Notes: generated by a model not told the origin, from the sequence alone. Positions 28,424-37,484 are shown, counted from the first letter of the stretch. The stretch is DNA of 40,035 nucleotides from Bacillus pseudomycoides (GCF_002582035.1 NZ_NUQE01000097.1:1-40035), one strand, 5' to 3'. Made by a program: numbers and translations.

Positions 28424-29305
28424 ATGAGAAGTGAAAAAGAAATGTTTGATTTAATTTTAGAAGTAGCTAAAAAAGATGAACGAATTCGAGCAGTCTATAT
28501 GAATGGTTCGAGAGCAAATCCTAATGCTCCAAAAGATATCTTTCAGGACTACGATATTGTTTATGTAGTGACTGAAACAGCATCTTTTATAAAAGATGCG
28601 GAATGGATTCATACTTTTGGAGATTTACTTATGATACAAGAGCCTGATAAAAATAATGAATCAGTTGGTATGGATACGGACTTTGATAGATTTTATGGAT
28701 ATTTAATGTTATTTACAGATGGAAATCGAATAGACCTTCATATCGAAACGAAAGATACAATGATTGAGGGATATATCAATGATAGACTTACAGTTCCATT
28801 ATTAGATAAAGATAATATTCTACCACTCATTTCTGCTCCTACAGATATTGATTATCATGTAAAAAAGGCAACAGAACCTATGTTTATGAGTTGTTGTAGT
28901 GATTTTTGGTGGTGCCTGCAAAATGTTGCAAAAGGAATTTGGCGTGATGAATTGCCATATGCAAAGCAAATGTTTGAACATGTAATACGAGTTAGATTGG
29001 ATGAGATGGTTTCTTGGTGGGTCGGCATAAAAAACGAATTCCAAGTTTCGACGGGAAAAATGGGGAAGTATTTAAAAGATTATCTTCCTGAATCATATTG
29101 GGAGATGTATGAGAAAACTTATTCTGACAGCAACTATGAGAATTTTTGGGATTCTATATTTGTCACTTGTGAATTGTTTAGAACTTTAGCAGAAGATGTG
29201 GCAGGTCACTTATTGTTCACGTATCAAATTGATGATGATATAAATATGATGAAATATCTTAAACATGTGAGAAATTTACCTTCTGATGCAAAGGAAATAC
29301 TTTAA
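28424..29305 (+). CDS. AadK-like aminoglycoside 6-adenylyltransferase
   Basis: A 293-residue nucleotidyltransferase of the ANT(6)/AadK family, which transfers AMP to streptomycin. The N-terminal domain contains YMNGSRANPNAPKDIFQDYD, with the catalytic GSR and D-x-D-like FQDYDIVY (about 26-48), and later DGNRIDLHI (about 105). The C-terminal helical domain has MSCCSDFWWCLQNVAKGIWR and EMVSWWVG. The length is as expected. ATG at 28424 is preferred over GTG 28421 because GAGGTG lies seven bases before it. No downstream partner is obvious. A chromosomal AadK is usual in B. subtilis, so acquisition need not be recent. Confidence 0.88.
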   Translation: MRSEKEMFDLILEVAKKDERIRAVYMNGSRANPNAPKDIFQDYDIVYVVTETASFIKDAEWIHTFGDLLMIQEPDKNNESVGMDTDFDRFYGYLMLFTDGNRIDLHIETKDTMIEGYINDRLTVPLLDKDNILPLISAPTDIDYHVKKATEPMFMSCCSDFWWCLQNVAKGIWRDELPYAKQMFEHVIRVRLDEMVSWWVGIKNEFQVSTGKMGKYLKDYLPESYWEMYEKTYSDSNYENFWDSIFVTCELFRTLAEDVAGHLLFTYQIDDDINMMKYLKHVRNLPSDAKEIL

Positions 29306-29497
29306 GTAATCTATATGTAAGTTATAAATTTTTCAGAAAAACTATTTAACTAATGGCGGCTTTTCTTAAATAAGCAATGACTTTTTATTCATTTCTCTAA
29401 GTCTATTAAAGAATCATTTAATTTACATATTACTAGTTTGGTTCTAGAGGAAAATATGTTCAAATATTTAAAAAGGCAGTAATAGGGAGGATTTAAA
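29306..29497. other. Gene-free stretch after the AadK-like gene
   Basis: A+T-rich, with no convincing frame, terminator or promoter pair. Confidence 0.4.
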
Positions 29498-29557
29498 GTG
29501 TTAGAACGTTCAATGGAGAATATAAGGGAATTAGAAAAAGGAAAGGGAGTGGTTTAA
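29498..29557 (+). CDS. Possible 19-residue leader peptide
   Basis: GTG start after GGGAGG; the peptide MLERSMENIRELEKGKGVV ends in TAA at 29555-29557. A hairpin follows at once, and a dead hydrolase gene begins about 60 bases later. The layout resembles an attenuator leader, but it could be chance. Confidence 0.3.
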   Translation: MLERSMENIRELEKGKGVV

Positions 29558-29589
29558 GGAAGAGCTTCATTTTGCCAATAGCTCTTCTT
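29558..29589 (+). promoter_or_regulatory. Hairpin after the leader-like ORF
   Basis: GAAGAGCT (29559-29566) pairs with AGCTCTTC (29580-29587) around a 13-base loop. It follows the stop of the 19-codon ORF directly and has no strong U-tract, so terminator function is doubtful. Confidence 0.35.
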
Positions 29590-29615
29590 AATAAAAAGAA
29601 AAGAGGAGTGTTAAA

Positions 29616-30467
29616 ATGAACAAAAATTAAAGTGTAATTAGTGATGGATTTGAGTTGAATTACTGTATAAAAGGGCATGGAAAGCCGATATTGGTGGTGG
29701 GAAGCAGCATGTATTATCCTCGCTTGTTCTCGGAAAATCTATATGAAAAGTTTCAGTTTATTTTCTTAGATCATAGAGGTTTTGTAAAGGTTACTCGAGC
29801 TTAAGGACCAGAAGATTATACATTGGATAAAGTATTAGAGGATATAGAAACAGCAAGACAATTCCTTAATCTTAACGATTTTATCATATTGGGACATTCT
29901 GGACATGCTTTTATGGCTTTGGAATATGCTAAAAAATACCCTAGAAATGTTCAGAAAGTTATTTTATTAAATTCGGCACCTACAAATAGCGAAGACAGAC
30001 AGCGGCAAAGTTTTTCATTTTTTCATGAGACTGCAAGTTTAGAGAGAAAGAAGCATTTTGAAAAAGATATTGTTTTATTAGAGAATGATATCAAGAAAGA
30101 TCCCACAAGCCGATTTGTTCATATGTGTATTCGTATGGGAGCCCAAAGTTTTTGCGATTATACATTTAATGGAGCTTACATGTGGGATGGTGTATATGCA
30201 AATATGAAAATTATTGATCATCTATGGGGAGAAGCATTCGCAAAGCTTAATCTAATACAATCGTTAGCTAATTTTAAAAAACCAGTATTTATTGGTTTAG
30301 GGAGATATGATTATTTGGTTGCACCGGTTTCACTGTGGGATCATATCGATGGCAGATGTAGGGACGTGAAGAAAGTCGTTTTTGAACATAGTGGACATAA
30401 TCCTATGTTTGAAGAACCTCATTCTTTTGATAGAGAATTGGTCGAATGGATTAATGAAGACAAGTAG
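29616..30467 (+). pseudogene. Alpha/beta hydrolase with two in-frame stops
   Basis: A single frame of 283 codons from ATG 29616 (GAGGAG about ten bases upstream), interrupted by TAA at 29628-29630 (codon 5) and TAA at 29802-29804 (codon 63). It otherwise reads as an alpha/beta hydrolase of the proline-iminopeptidase-like type. Seen: FLDHRGFVKVTRA, the nucleophile elbow LGHSGHAFMALEYA (serine near codon 93), LGRYDYLVAP with the acid aspartate, and FEHSGHNPMFEEP with the catalytic histidine. All triad residues remain, so decay is recent. An ORF starting at 29823 covers only the C-terminal 214 residues. No frameshift is needed to join the parts. Confidence 0.8.
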
Positions 30468-30495
30468 GAGCTTCAACTATATACTTTAACGCAGA

Positions 30496-30530
30496 AAAAC
30501 GCTTAGCAAATTAGTGCTTAGCGTTTTTTG
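30496..30530 (+). terminator. Terminator after the dead hydrolase gene
   Basis: AAAACGCTTAGC (30496-30507) pairs with GCTTAGCGTTTT (30516-30527) with one mismatch, followed by T. It lies about 30 bases after the stop. Confidence 0.7.
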
Positions 30531-30547
30531 TGTATGGGGGTAGTTAA

Positions 30548-30570
30548 CATCATCATCAAGCTAAGAGTGT
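30548..30570 (+). repeat. Solitary IS231-type left terminal repeat
   Basis: CATCATCATCAAGCTAAG starts at 30548 with a GGGGGTAGTTAA flank. No matching right end follows before the MITE at 33904. Confidence 0.5.
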
Positions 30571-30631
30571 CCAGAGAGTATATGTAAGTGTGACTTTTTG
30601 AAATTTCTATGACTATACTAAAGTTTAGGGT

Positions 30632-30660
30632 AGGTTCGATAATGAGACGTAATGGTAAAT
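30632..30660 (+). repeat. dif-like repeat 3 (degenerate)
   Basis: Left arm AGGTTCGATAA, spacer TGAGACG, right arm TAATGGTAAAT. The core TTCGATAATGAGACGT is identical to dif-like repeat 1, 13.3 kb away in the same orientation; the right arm has drifted. Confidence 0.4.
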
Positions 30661-30760
30661 TGACTTGAAAAGGATAACTTATAATGTAGTTTATTGTTTT
30701 TTACGTTTGTTAGTTAGTGAACAATATCACAATGTGTTATATAAGAGGAGAGTTTGGATT

Positions 30761-31021
30761 ATGGCGGGACTGAAAGAACTAGAAAAAAGCCTTAAAAAAT
30801 TTTGTTAATGAGTTTGCAAGATGTCGGCGAATCCTTTTATAAATAAAGACTTAAAAGAAATGGAGAAGATATTTAATGAAAGGGTGTATACACTTAATAT
30901 GCTTAAACATGGTAGGGAAAGCAAGATAACTATGGTGGTCACTTGTAAAAGGAACCTATTTAAGGGGACAGATAAAAATTCAAAAGGTGGAGAGTTAATG
31001 GAAGTATTAATAAAGCTTTAG
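30761..31021 (+). pseudogene. Broken small gene, unknown
   Basis: AGAGGAG precedes an ATG that opens MAGLKELEKSLKKF and ends in TAA TGA at 30806-30811. The same frame reopens at 30821 with MSANPFINKDLKEMEKIFNE and runs to 31019. In an alternative frame the junction reads KKFVNEFARC, so a one-base change also fits. The N-terminus is reminiscent of small phage-tail-type proteins, but similarity is too short to name it. Confidence 0.35.
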
Positions 31022-31385
31022 AATGAGACTCTATATGAAATTAAACTCGTGAATAATTGTATAATGCTTGATTTGTTCTCTGAAGGATTTCTCAATTAAG
31101 TATAGTTCATCTGACCTTACTTTAAATGATCGTATATTTAGATATCATTTTTGTGAGTCATTTATCTTGTAAAATAGTTTTTTTCTTCCTATAAATTTAC
31201 AACAATTATGATCTATCATAGCAGTGGTGGTGTTAAATACATTGATAAACTTGAGAAACTGTGATAAATTAGTATAGAAACACAATTTTATATTAAATAA
31301 GAATATACTATCCCAATTATTATTTTATAACAAATATCCTATTTAGTCAACCATCATTTTCAATTTTTTTTAAGGAGTGCATGAT
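31022..31385. other. Gene-free A+T-rich region before the HelD gene
   Basis: No frame or hairpin worth calling. The base composition is very A+T-rich, and contrasts sharply with the gene that follows. The ribosome binding site AAGGAG lies at its right end. Confidence 0.4.
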
Positions 31386-33728
31386 ATGAACACAGAACTT
31401 CGTCAGGAACAAGAACGATTGGACAGCGTAATGGAGACAATCACGGAGCAAATCAGCAAGATAGAAGACGAAACTAGCCAGCGTCGAAAAGAAGTAATCA
31501 ATATCCGTAAACACTTTTGGGATGACGTCAAAGTTAATATAGATACTTTTGACGATTATCTCGAGACGATCATCGGCTTAAGACAACAGGCTCAAGCCCT
31601 GTCAGTAAGCCAAAGCACCCATAGGCACGCCTTCAATCGGCTGTCCGTACTGCATCGAATGCAGGAAGTACCTTATTTTGGTCGAATTGATTTCATCGAA
31701 AAAGGAACTTCCGAAGTGGAAAGTATCTATATCGGAGTCTCTACACTTATGGATACAACAGGAGAGAATTTCCTAATCTACGACTGGCGGGCACCGATAT
31801 CGAGCGTCTACTACGATTACCCGCCCGGTCCAGCTGAATACGTTACACCAGAAGGAGTAGTTCATGGATTGTTAGATCAAAAGTGGCAATATATCATCCG
31901 CAGCGGCGTTATCAAATCAATGTTCGATACGAGTCTCACCATTGGAGATGAGATTTTACAGCAGGTGCTTGGCGAAGGCACAGACAAACATATGCACAGC
32001 ATAGTAGCCACCATTCAAAGGGAGCAGAACCGGATCATTCGGCACGATCGCGGGCGGCTGCTTATTGTTCAAGGCGCCGCTGGCAGCGGCAAGACATCGG
32101 CCGCCCTGCAGCGGATTGCTTACTTGCTCTACAAGTATCGAGATAGACTGAAAGCCGATCAAATCATTCTATTTTCGCCTAACTCGATGTTTAATAGCTA
32201 CGTATCTAATGTGTTGCCCGAACTCGGTGAAGAGAATATGCAGCAGGCCACATTCCAGGAATACTTGGACCATCGGCTGAGCAATGCATTTCAAGTCGAG
32301 GGTCCCTATGAGCAATTGGAATATGTGTTGACTGCATCGGATGACCCTTCCTGTCGAACTAGGACTGCGAGCATCCGATTTAAGGCATCGACCCGTTTTT
32401 TTGAGACGATCAAAACATACAGGCAGTCGCTAGAATTATCCGGCATGTTATTCAAAGGAATTAAATTCAGAGGAAAACCGGTTGTCTCAGCCAAACAAAT
32501 CGCGGAAAGGTTTTATAGCAGCGACACCTCGCTTCGCTTTCACAACAGGATTGAGAAGCTGATAGAATGGCTAAACGAGCGAGTAGATGAAATCGAAAAA
32601 CTCGAGTTGACCAAGTCATGGGTACAGGAAGAAATCGAGTTGCTTAGCAAAGATGAGTATCAAAAGGCTTATACCTACTTACAGAAAAAACGCGGCTTTA
32701 CGGAAGACTCGCTTGACGATTATGAGAGAGAGATCAAGGTGCTCGGGCGTATGATGGTTCGCAAGAAGTTGAAGCCGTTGCGCAAATGGGTCCGAACGCT
32801 TCGTTTCGTCGATTTTACGGGAATATACAAGCAGCTTTTCGCCGATCCAGCACGGATCAAACTGTGGATTGCCGGGGAAACACCTGAGGAGTGGGAGGAT
32901 ATTTGCTTATTGACGATGAAAATGCTAGGTGAAGGAAAACTGTTTTACGAAGATGCTACTCCGTTTTTACTATTAAAAGAGCTGATTCAAGGGTTTCAGA
33001 CAAACGTCTCAATCAAACATGTGCTTGTAGACGAAGCACAAGATTATTCTCCGTTTCAATTCGAATTTTTGAAACGTTTATTTCCTTCGGCAAAGATGAC
33101 CGTGCTTGGAGACTTTAACCAGGCGATATTCGCCCATGCCAGCGAAATGGTCGATTTCTACACACTTACTGACTTATATGGACCGGATGAAACGAATGCG
33201 ATCAACTTGACCCGCAGCTACAGATCCACAAGACCAATCACCGAATTTACACGCGGACTCATATCTGGCGGCGAACGGATTACCGCTTTTGAACGCGACG
33301 GCGAGAAGCCTGTGCTGACGCAGTTGTCTGATCGTGCCGAACTGCACCGCTGCATCGCTTCCAAAGTCGCAGACTTGCGGAAACGGCAGTATAATACAAT
33401 CGCGATTATATGCAAATCTGCTGGGGAAAGCATCGATGCATACGAGGCCCTTAGCAACGTCGATAAAATTAAACTTGTGAAGAGCGGCTCGATTGAATAT
33501 GAACAAGGCGTTGTCGTCATACCGGCGTATTTAGCCAAAGGCATCGAATTTGACGCCGTTATCATTTATGATGCATCGGCACAAGTATACGGTGATGAGA
33601 GCTTGCGCAGATTGTTCTACACCGCCTGCACCCGGGCTATGCATCACTTACAGATTTACAGTGTAGGCGAACTGAGCCCCTTTTTGCTCGACGTTACGCC
33701 GGAAAGTTTACTTCTAAGCTTGACTTAA
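31386..33728 (+). CDS. HelD-type RNA-polymerase-associated helicase
   Basis: A superfamily 1 (UvrD-like) ATPase of 780 residues. HelD proteins bind RNA polymerase, free stalled or DNA-bound enzyme, and some give resistance to rifamycins. The N-terminal coiled coil (LRQEQERLDSVMETITEQI, about 3-21) is the arm that enters the polymerase channel; Walker A VQGAAGSGKTSAALQR lies near 227; the UvrD-type Walker B VLVDEAQDYSPFQ near 546; the Q/R motifs LGDFNQAIFA and LTRSYRSTRPI near 575-620; and C-terminal motif VVVIPAYLAKGIEFDAVII near 707. ATG at 31386 has AAGGAG nine bases upstream. Codon use is G+C-richer than all neighbours (GGC, CGG, GCC common), suggesting transfer from a higher-G+C Firmicute. 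Confidence 0.9.
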   Translation: MNTELRQEQERLDSVMETITEQISKIEDETSQRRKEVINIRKHFWDDVKVNIDTFDDYLETIIGLRQQAQALSVSQSTHRHAFNRLSVLHRMQEVPYFGRIDFIEKGTSEVESIYIGVSTLMDTTGENFLIYDWRAPISSVYYDYPPGPAEYVTPEGVVHGLLDQKWQYIIRSGVIKSMFDTSLTIGDEILQQVLGEGTDKHMHSIVATIQREQNRIIRHDRGRLLIVQGAAGSGKTSAALQRIAYLLYKYRDRLKADQIILFSPNSMFNSYVSNVLPELGEENMQQATFQEYLDHRLSNAFQVEGPYEQLEYVLTASDDPSCRTRTASIRFKASTRFFETIKTYRQSLELSGMLFKGIKFRGKPVVSAKQIAERFYSSDTSLRFHNRIEKLIEWLNERVDEIEKLELTKSWVQEEIELLSKDEYQKAYTYLQKKRGFTEDSLDDYEREIKVLGRMMVRKKLKPLRKWVRTLRFVDFTGIYKQLFADPARIKLWIAGETPEEWEDICLLTMKMLGEGKLFYEDATPFLLLKELIQGFQTNVSIKHVLVDEAQDYSPFQFEFLKRLFPSAKMTVLGDFNQAIFAHASEMVDFYTLTDLYGPDETNAINLTRSYRSTRPITEFTRGLISGGERITAFERDGEKPVLTQLSDRAELHRCIASKVADLRKRQYNTIAIICKSAGESIDAYEALSNVDKIKLVKSGSIEYEQGVVVIPAYLAKGIEFDAVIIYDASAQVYGDESLRRLFYTACTRAMHHLQIYSVGELSPFLLDVTPESLLLSLT

Positions 33729-33811
33729 CAAGGGACTGGTCGCGGATTCTTACTTTAATGTACCACTGTAAATAAAAATAGAAATGTGGTTTTGTCATTA
33801 TTAAATTGAAT

Positions 33812-33855
33812 AATCCCAATTTCTCATTTATATCACTGAGAGATTGGGATTTTAA
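33812..33855 (+). terminator. Terminator of the HelD-type gene
   Basis: AATCCCAATTTCTCA (33812-33826) pairs with TGAGAGATTGGGATT (33837-33851), with one mismatch, and is followed by TTAAT. About 85 bases after the stop. Confidence 0.75.
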
Positions 33856-33903
33856 TACGGGAATAGCCTTACCGTTGTAAATCCGCGTGTTGCTGGTGGT
33901 ACC

Positions 33904-34030
33904 CATCGCTATCAAGCTAAGATATTGAAATACACCCAAAATGAAAATTTTTTCTCCCTACATTTATTTATGAAAATTAAGTTCATTTTTTTGTTTTGAG
34001 GAACAACAAATTTTTAGCTTGATGGGCATG
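33904..34030. repeat. IS231-derived MITE
   Basis: 127 bases: left end CATCGCTATCAAGCTAAG (33904), right end TTTAGCTTGATGGGCATG (to 34030). Interior ACCCAAAATGAAAA faces TTTTTTTGTTTTGAGG. Both ends are near consensus. Confidence 0.85.
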
Positions 34031-34179
34031 TGGTATGTTAATGAATTAACCATTTCTAGTCCTCACAACCAACGAAAGCTATTCTAGACCAATTCTTAAT
34101 AAGTTCAATGACGTTGTTTGCGATTTTTTCGAAGGAGAACTTTCAATAATATCTCAGTTTCTTGATATGATAAAGAAAA
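34031..34179. other. Gap between MITE and MFS gene
   Basis: No supported gene or terminator; the sequence downstream of the minus-strand MFS gene shows no clear hairpin. Confidence 0.35.
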
Positions 34180-35412
34180 CTAAATATGAATATCACTATC
34201 TTTTTCTTCATCTAAAAAGGAAAAGAAGGGCAAGAGCATACCGGATAAAGCGGGAATAATAATAAAGCTACCAATCAAGATATACAAAAGACGGATGCCG
34301 GAGATTTCAACAAGTTGTCTCGCAAATAAAATACCTAAAGGCATAGTAGCCCGAATTAGAAAGAGACGAACAGAAAATACTTGTCCCATAAAGTGAGAAG
34401 GAACAGTTTTTTGAAGGAGACTCGTTTGATGAATATTAAAAAACGGAAAACAAACACCTCCTAGAAATTCGCACAAAAGGGCAAAGGGAAAGGATGTTAC
34501 AAAGCCAAGTAAGAAAAAAGATAACCCGCCCATGAATAGACCTGAAAGCATGATATATCTTAGCGACCACTTATTTCTCCATTTACCTACTAAAAAAGAA
34601 CCGACCACATATCCTAAAGGAAAGCTGCCCATAAATAGGCCGTATGAAAAAGATGTTCCTTTGAATTCTTCTATTATATAAGGAACATTGATTACCATTG
34701 TTACCCCGACACTAAATTGGACTAAAGAAGTAAAGAATCCAAGCCATATGAGCGGACGTTGCTTGAAAAAATATTGATATCCGGAAATGATTTGTTTTAA
34801 CCAAGTAGCCTTTTTACTATCGTGTATAACCGAAGGCTCATGGAGATAAGAAATGCTTCCTGCACTTATAAGAAATAAAACTCCTACCACTATGTAAGTA
34901 GGCAAAGTTCCTATGTAAGCTATTATAAGTCCTCCTAAAGTAGGAGCTAAGAAACTCATGGTACGCATTGTTCCATCAATCCAGGCGTTGGCTTGTGTTA
35001 ATCTGTCCTGTTGTACAATCGTAGGAAGCAGGGCTGATGCAGCTGGAACATAAAGAGGCTGTAGAATTCCAAGTACAACTTGAATAACAAACAAACTCCA
35101 AATCTCAATCTGCCCTAAGAACATAAGAAGAGCGGGTAAGAAGAACACAATTCCTCTTAAAATTTGAGAACATAACATAATATATTTTCGGCTTATCCGG
35201 TCAATGAAAGGGCCGATAAAGAGTTGAAGAATTAAAGATGGGATAAAATACGTTAACCATAGCGTTCCCATAGCTGATTTTGATCCGGTAATTTCGTACA
35301 ATAACAGCGAATTACATAGAGCACCTATCGCTCCTCCAAGTTCAGAAATGGTTTCCCCAAGCCATAAACATAAAAAGGAACGATTGGTAAATACAGATTG
35401 ACTTTTCTCCAT
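34180..35412 (-). CDS. MFS exporter (DHA3/Mef-like)
   Basis: A 410-residue major-facilitator transporter with twelve predicted helices. The motif A-like loop GPFIDRISRKYIM (about 66-78) lies between helices 2 and 3, and VVLGILQPLYVPAASALLPTIV (as LQPLYVPAASALLPTIV) with QANAWIDGTMRTMSFLAPTLGG (as LTQANAWIDGTMR) are typical of the DHA3 family that includes macrolide exporters such as MefA. The substrate is unknown. GGAAAGGAG lies eight bases before the start on the minus strand, inside the gap after the regulator's stop. Only four bases separate it from the regulator gene, so they form an operon with the regulator first. Confidence 0.88.
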   Translation of the reverse strand: MEKSQSVFTNRSFLCLWLGETISELGGAIGALCNSLLLYEITGSKSAMGTLWLTYFIPSLILQLFIGPFIDRISRKYIMLCSQILRGIVFFLPALLMFLGQIEIWSLFVIQVVLGILQPLYVPAASALLPTIVQQDRLTQANAWIDGTMRTMSFLAPTLGGLIIAYIGTLPTYIVVGVLFLISAGSISYLHEPSVIHDSKKATWLKQIISGYQYFFKQRPLIWLGFFTSLVQFSVGVTMVINVPYIIEEFKGTSFSYGLFMGSFPLGYVVGSFLVGKWRNKWSLRYIMLSGLFMGGLSFFLLGFVTSFPFALLCEFLGGVCFPFFNIHQTSLLQKTVPSHFMGQVFSVRLFLIRATMPLGILFARQLVEISGIRLLYILIGSFIIIPALSGMLLPFFSFLDEEKDSDIHI

Positions 35413-35416
35413 CTCT

Positions 35417-36460
35417 TCACTCCTTTCCTAAAAAACGCTGTAATTTTTCTTGAAGGGAAGTTAAGTGGTCAAGCTGTATATAATACCGAGAACCTTTGCC
35501 GTTAATAATCCGAGCTGCCCGGAGTAAAGACAAATGATGATGAAGGGTTGTTTTGGGAATTTTGAGCTTCTCAGTTAACTCCTGAAGTGAATGATCCCTT
35601 TCAGTTAGTAATTTTATAATTTTTAATCGTGTTTCATCTCCAAGTGCCTTATAACTATGAACTAATGTAGAAGGAGGGGAATAAGGGTCTTCTACTAAAC
35701 TTACATTATCGTCTGAAATGGGATAATAAAATACTTTAATCCCTGGTAAAGTCGTTTCTATGTTCCAAGGCCTGTACACATATTGCGGGATAAGTATGAC
35801 TTGATGAATAGAAGGTTCAGGTTGATAGGCGCTGCCTGTTATATATTTGACAAGTTCCTCTGGGTGATAAGTTGATTGAAGTATACGTTTTTGCTGGGCA
35901 TCGCGCTCAAGCATGCTAGTAAACTCTATGCAGTTAGGTTGTATCACTGTTTCATACCAGCCTTTAGAGATAATTTTCAAGTGTCGTTTAAGTACGGAAG
36001 TATCGACAGATGAAATATGTTTGATGTATGCCGGGAAAAATTTGTGATGTTGACAAGCCTTTATGAAGGAAGATATAGCTGTTGCTTCTTTACGAGATGT
36101 TTTTCTTCGATTGTCTTCATGCTGCAATCCGATATAAGGCAAACAACGCCAACGTAATTCCTCTTCAGTTAGTTCGTCAAGAAAATGAAAAAAGCTTTCA
36201 AGAGAATCAAAAGAACGGGAGTGAAGTAGCTGTAACAAAGCGAACCATGTGTTGTGCTTGTGCGTGTATTGTAGTTCTTCTTGAACAGCAGCAGGTAATT
36301 TTTTCTCAATGTCTTTCCAATACTCTATAGGCTTTTCAAAAGTATGGTGAAAATCGTAATACGTATAAGCAGCAATACCTAGTCCTATTTCAAATAAAAT
36401 CGAATGTTTAATCTGAACAGAATAAGTTTCTCTTGTCACATTTAAATTCATAACTTTCAT
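35417..36460 (-). CDS. ArsR-type regulator with long N-terminal domain
   Basis: A 347-residue transcription factor. The C-terminal winged helix is clear: ALGDETRLKIIKLLTERDHSLQELTEKLKIPKTTLHHHLSLLRAAR (as ALGDETRLKIIKLL, SLQELTEKL and TTLHHHLSLLRAA, about 269-313). The first 250 residues form an unrecognised helical/beta domain (LLHSRSFDSLESFFHFLDEL), as in DUF5937-like ArsR proteins; it may sense a ligand. As the first gene of a two-gene operon with an MFS exporter, it probably represses that operon and is relieved by the exporter's substrate. This is inference. Confidence 0.85.
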   Translation of the reverse strand: MKVMNLNVTRETYSVQIKHSILFEIGLGIAAYTYYDFHHTFEKPIEYWKDIEKKLPAAVQEELQYTHKHNTWFALLQLLHSRSFDSLESFFHFLDELTEEELRWRCLPYIGLQHEDNRRKTSRKEATAISSFIKACQHHKFFPAYIKHISSVDTSVLKRHLKIISKGWYETVIQPNCIEFTSMLERDAQQKRILQSTYHPEELVKYITGSAYQPEPSIHQVILIPQYVYRPWNIETTLPGIKVFYYPISDDNVSLVEDPYSPPSTLVHSYKALGDETRLKIIKLLTERDHSLQELTEKLKIPKTTLHHHLSLLRAARIINGKGSRYYIQLDHLTSLQEKLQRFLGKE

Positions 36461-36631
36461 TGTTCATCCTCCTTTTTAGTTTATTCTATATTTTTAGAAT
36501 TATATTTTCAATAAATTTTGAATAATTTTAATAATATATATAAAGCATGAGAACTAAAGGAAGGTTTTTTAAGAACAGTGAAGAATTTGTATATGATTAA
36601 AATATATTAAACATATAGGGATGAGAAAAAT

Positions 36632-37378
36632 ATGAACATACAACAATTCAAGGTAAATATTGAAGAAATATTTGGAGAACATTTACATAAGTACGGAGAT
36701 CAGTTTGGTATAACAAATGTAAGCAATGAAAAGTTTAATAGAATAGGTTATGCAACAAATTTAACGCTCGAAACGATTGAAGAAGCAAAGAAAGAGAAAG
36801 TAGATATGATGATTACACACCACGCTGCATGGGAGTTCTTATATGGAATGGAAGAAGCTTGTATAAGTAAACTCAAAGAATACAATATTAATCACTTCTG
36901 GATACATTCACCATTAGATTTCGTTGAATTTGGAACGTGTACATCGTTGTTTCATACAATCGAAATTGATGAAATTATAACGTATTCTTCTTGTGATGAT
37001 GAAGAATTACCCGGCGTTGGCGAATATACAGATCCAATCCCATTTTCGAAGCTAGTTGAAAGAGTAGAGAGTAAGCTTGGTGAAAAGGTGAAGGCGTGGA
37101 AAAATAATGCTAAGGAAGTAAAACGAGTTGGTATTATTACAGGTGCAGGGCATTCGACTGACCATATTCAAGCAGCGTTGGACAGTGGTTGTGATACATA
37201 CATAACAGGGGAAAAGACGTTATATACAGTGCAATATGCGCAGTTTAAAAATATTAATCTCATCGCAGGTAGTCATACATTTACTGAAATTTTTGGCGTG
37301 GAAAGTTTAGTGAAAAGGCTGCAGGAGTTGGATAACTCTATTGAGATCATTCAATTGTATGAAGGGCATATAGAGTAA
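36632..37378 (+). CDS. NIF3-family (DUF34) metal-binding protein, second copy
   Basis: A 248-residue NIF3-like protein, close to the minimal family length of about 250. The metal motif MITHHAAWEF (about 60-69) and HSPLDFVEFGTCTSLF (about 91) are conserved, and IITGAGHSTDHIQAALDSG (as GIITGAGHS) and YITGE near 190 plus GSHTFTEIFG (about 211) match the C-terminal metal site. It is too distant from the first copy at 7967-8887 to be a recent duplicate. AGGGATGAG lies about nine bases before the ATG. It stands alone. Confidence 0.82.
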   Translation: MNIQQFKVNIEEIFGEHLHKYGDQFGITNVSNEKFNRIGYATNLTLETIEEAKKEKVDMMITHHAAWEFLYGMEEACISKLKEYNINHFWIHSPLDFVEFGTCTSLFHTIEIDEIITYSSCDDEELPGVGEYTDPIPFSKLVERVESKLGEKVKAWKNNAKEVKRVGIITGAGHSTDHIQAALDSGCDTYITGEKTLYTVQYAQFKNINLIAGSHTFTEIFGVESLVKRLQELDNSIEIIQLYEGHIE

Positions 37379-37484
37379 TAGATTATTAGAAGCTTATTTG
37401 TTCTTATATGAACTAGATTTGTATGAAATATACATGTTACTTTCTACATTTATAGCATGATAAAGTGGAGGAGGGGAGAATGGA

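Noticed and set aside
30761-30805. Reading MAGLKELEKSLKKF as a phage tail protein
   Set aside because: Fifteen residues are too few to name a family, and no other phage gene is near.
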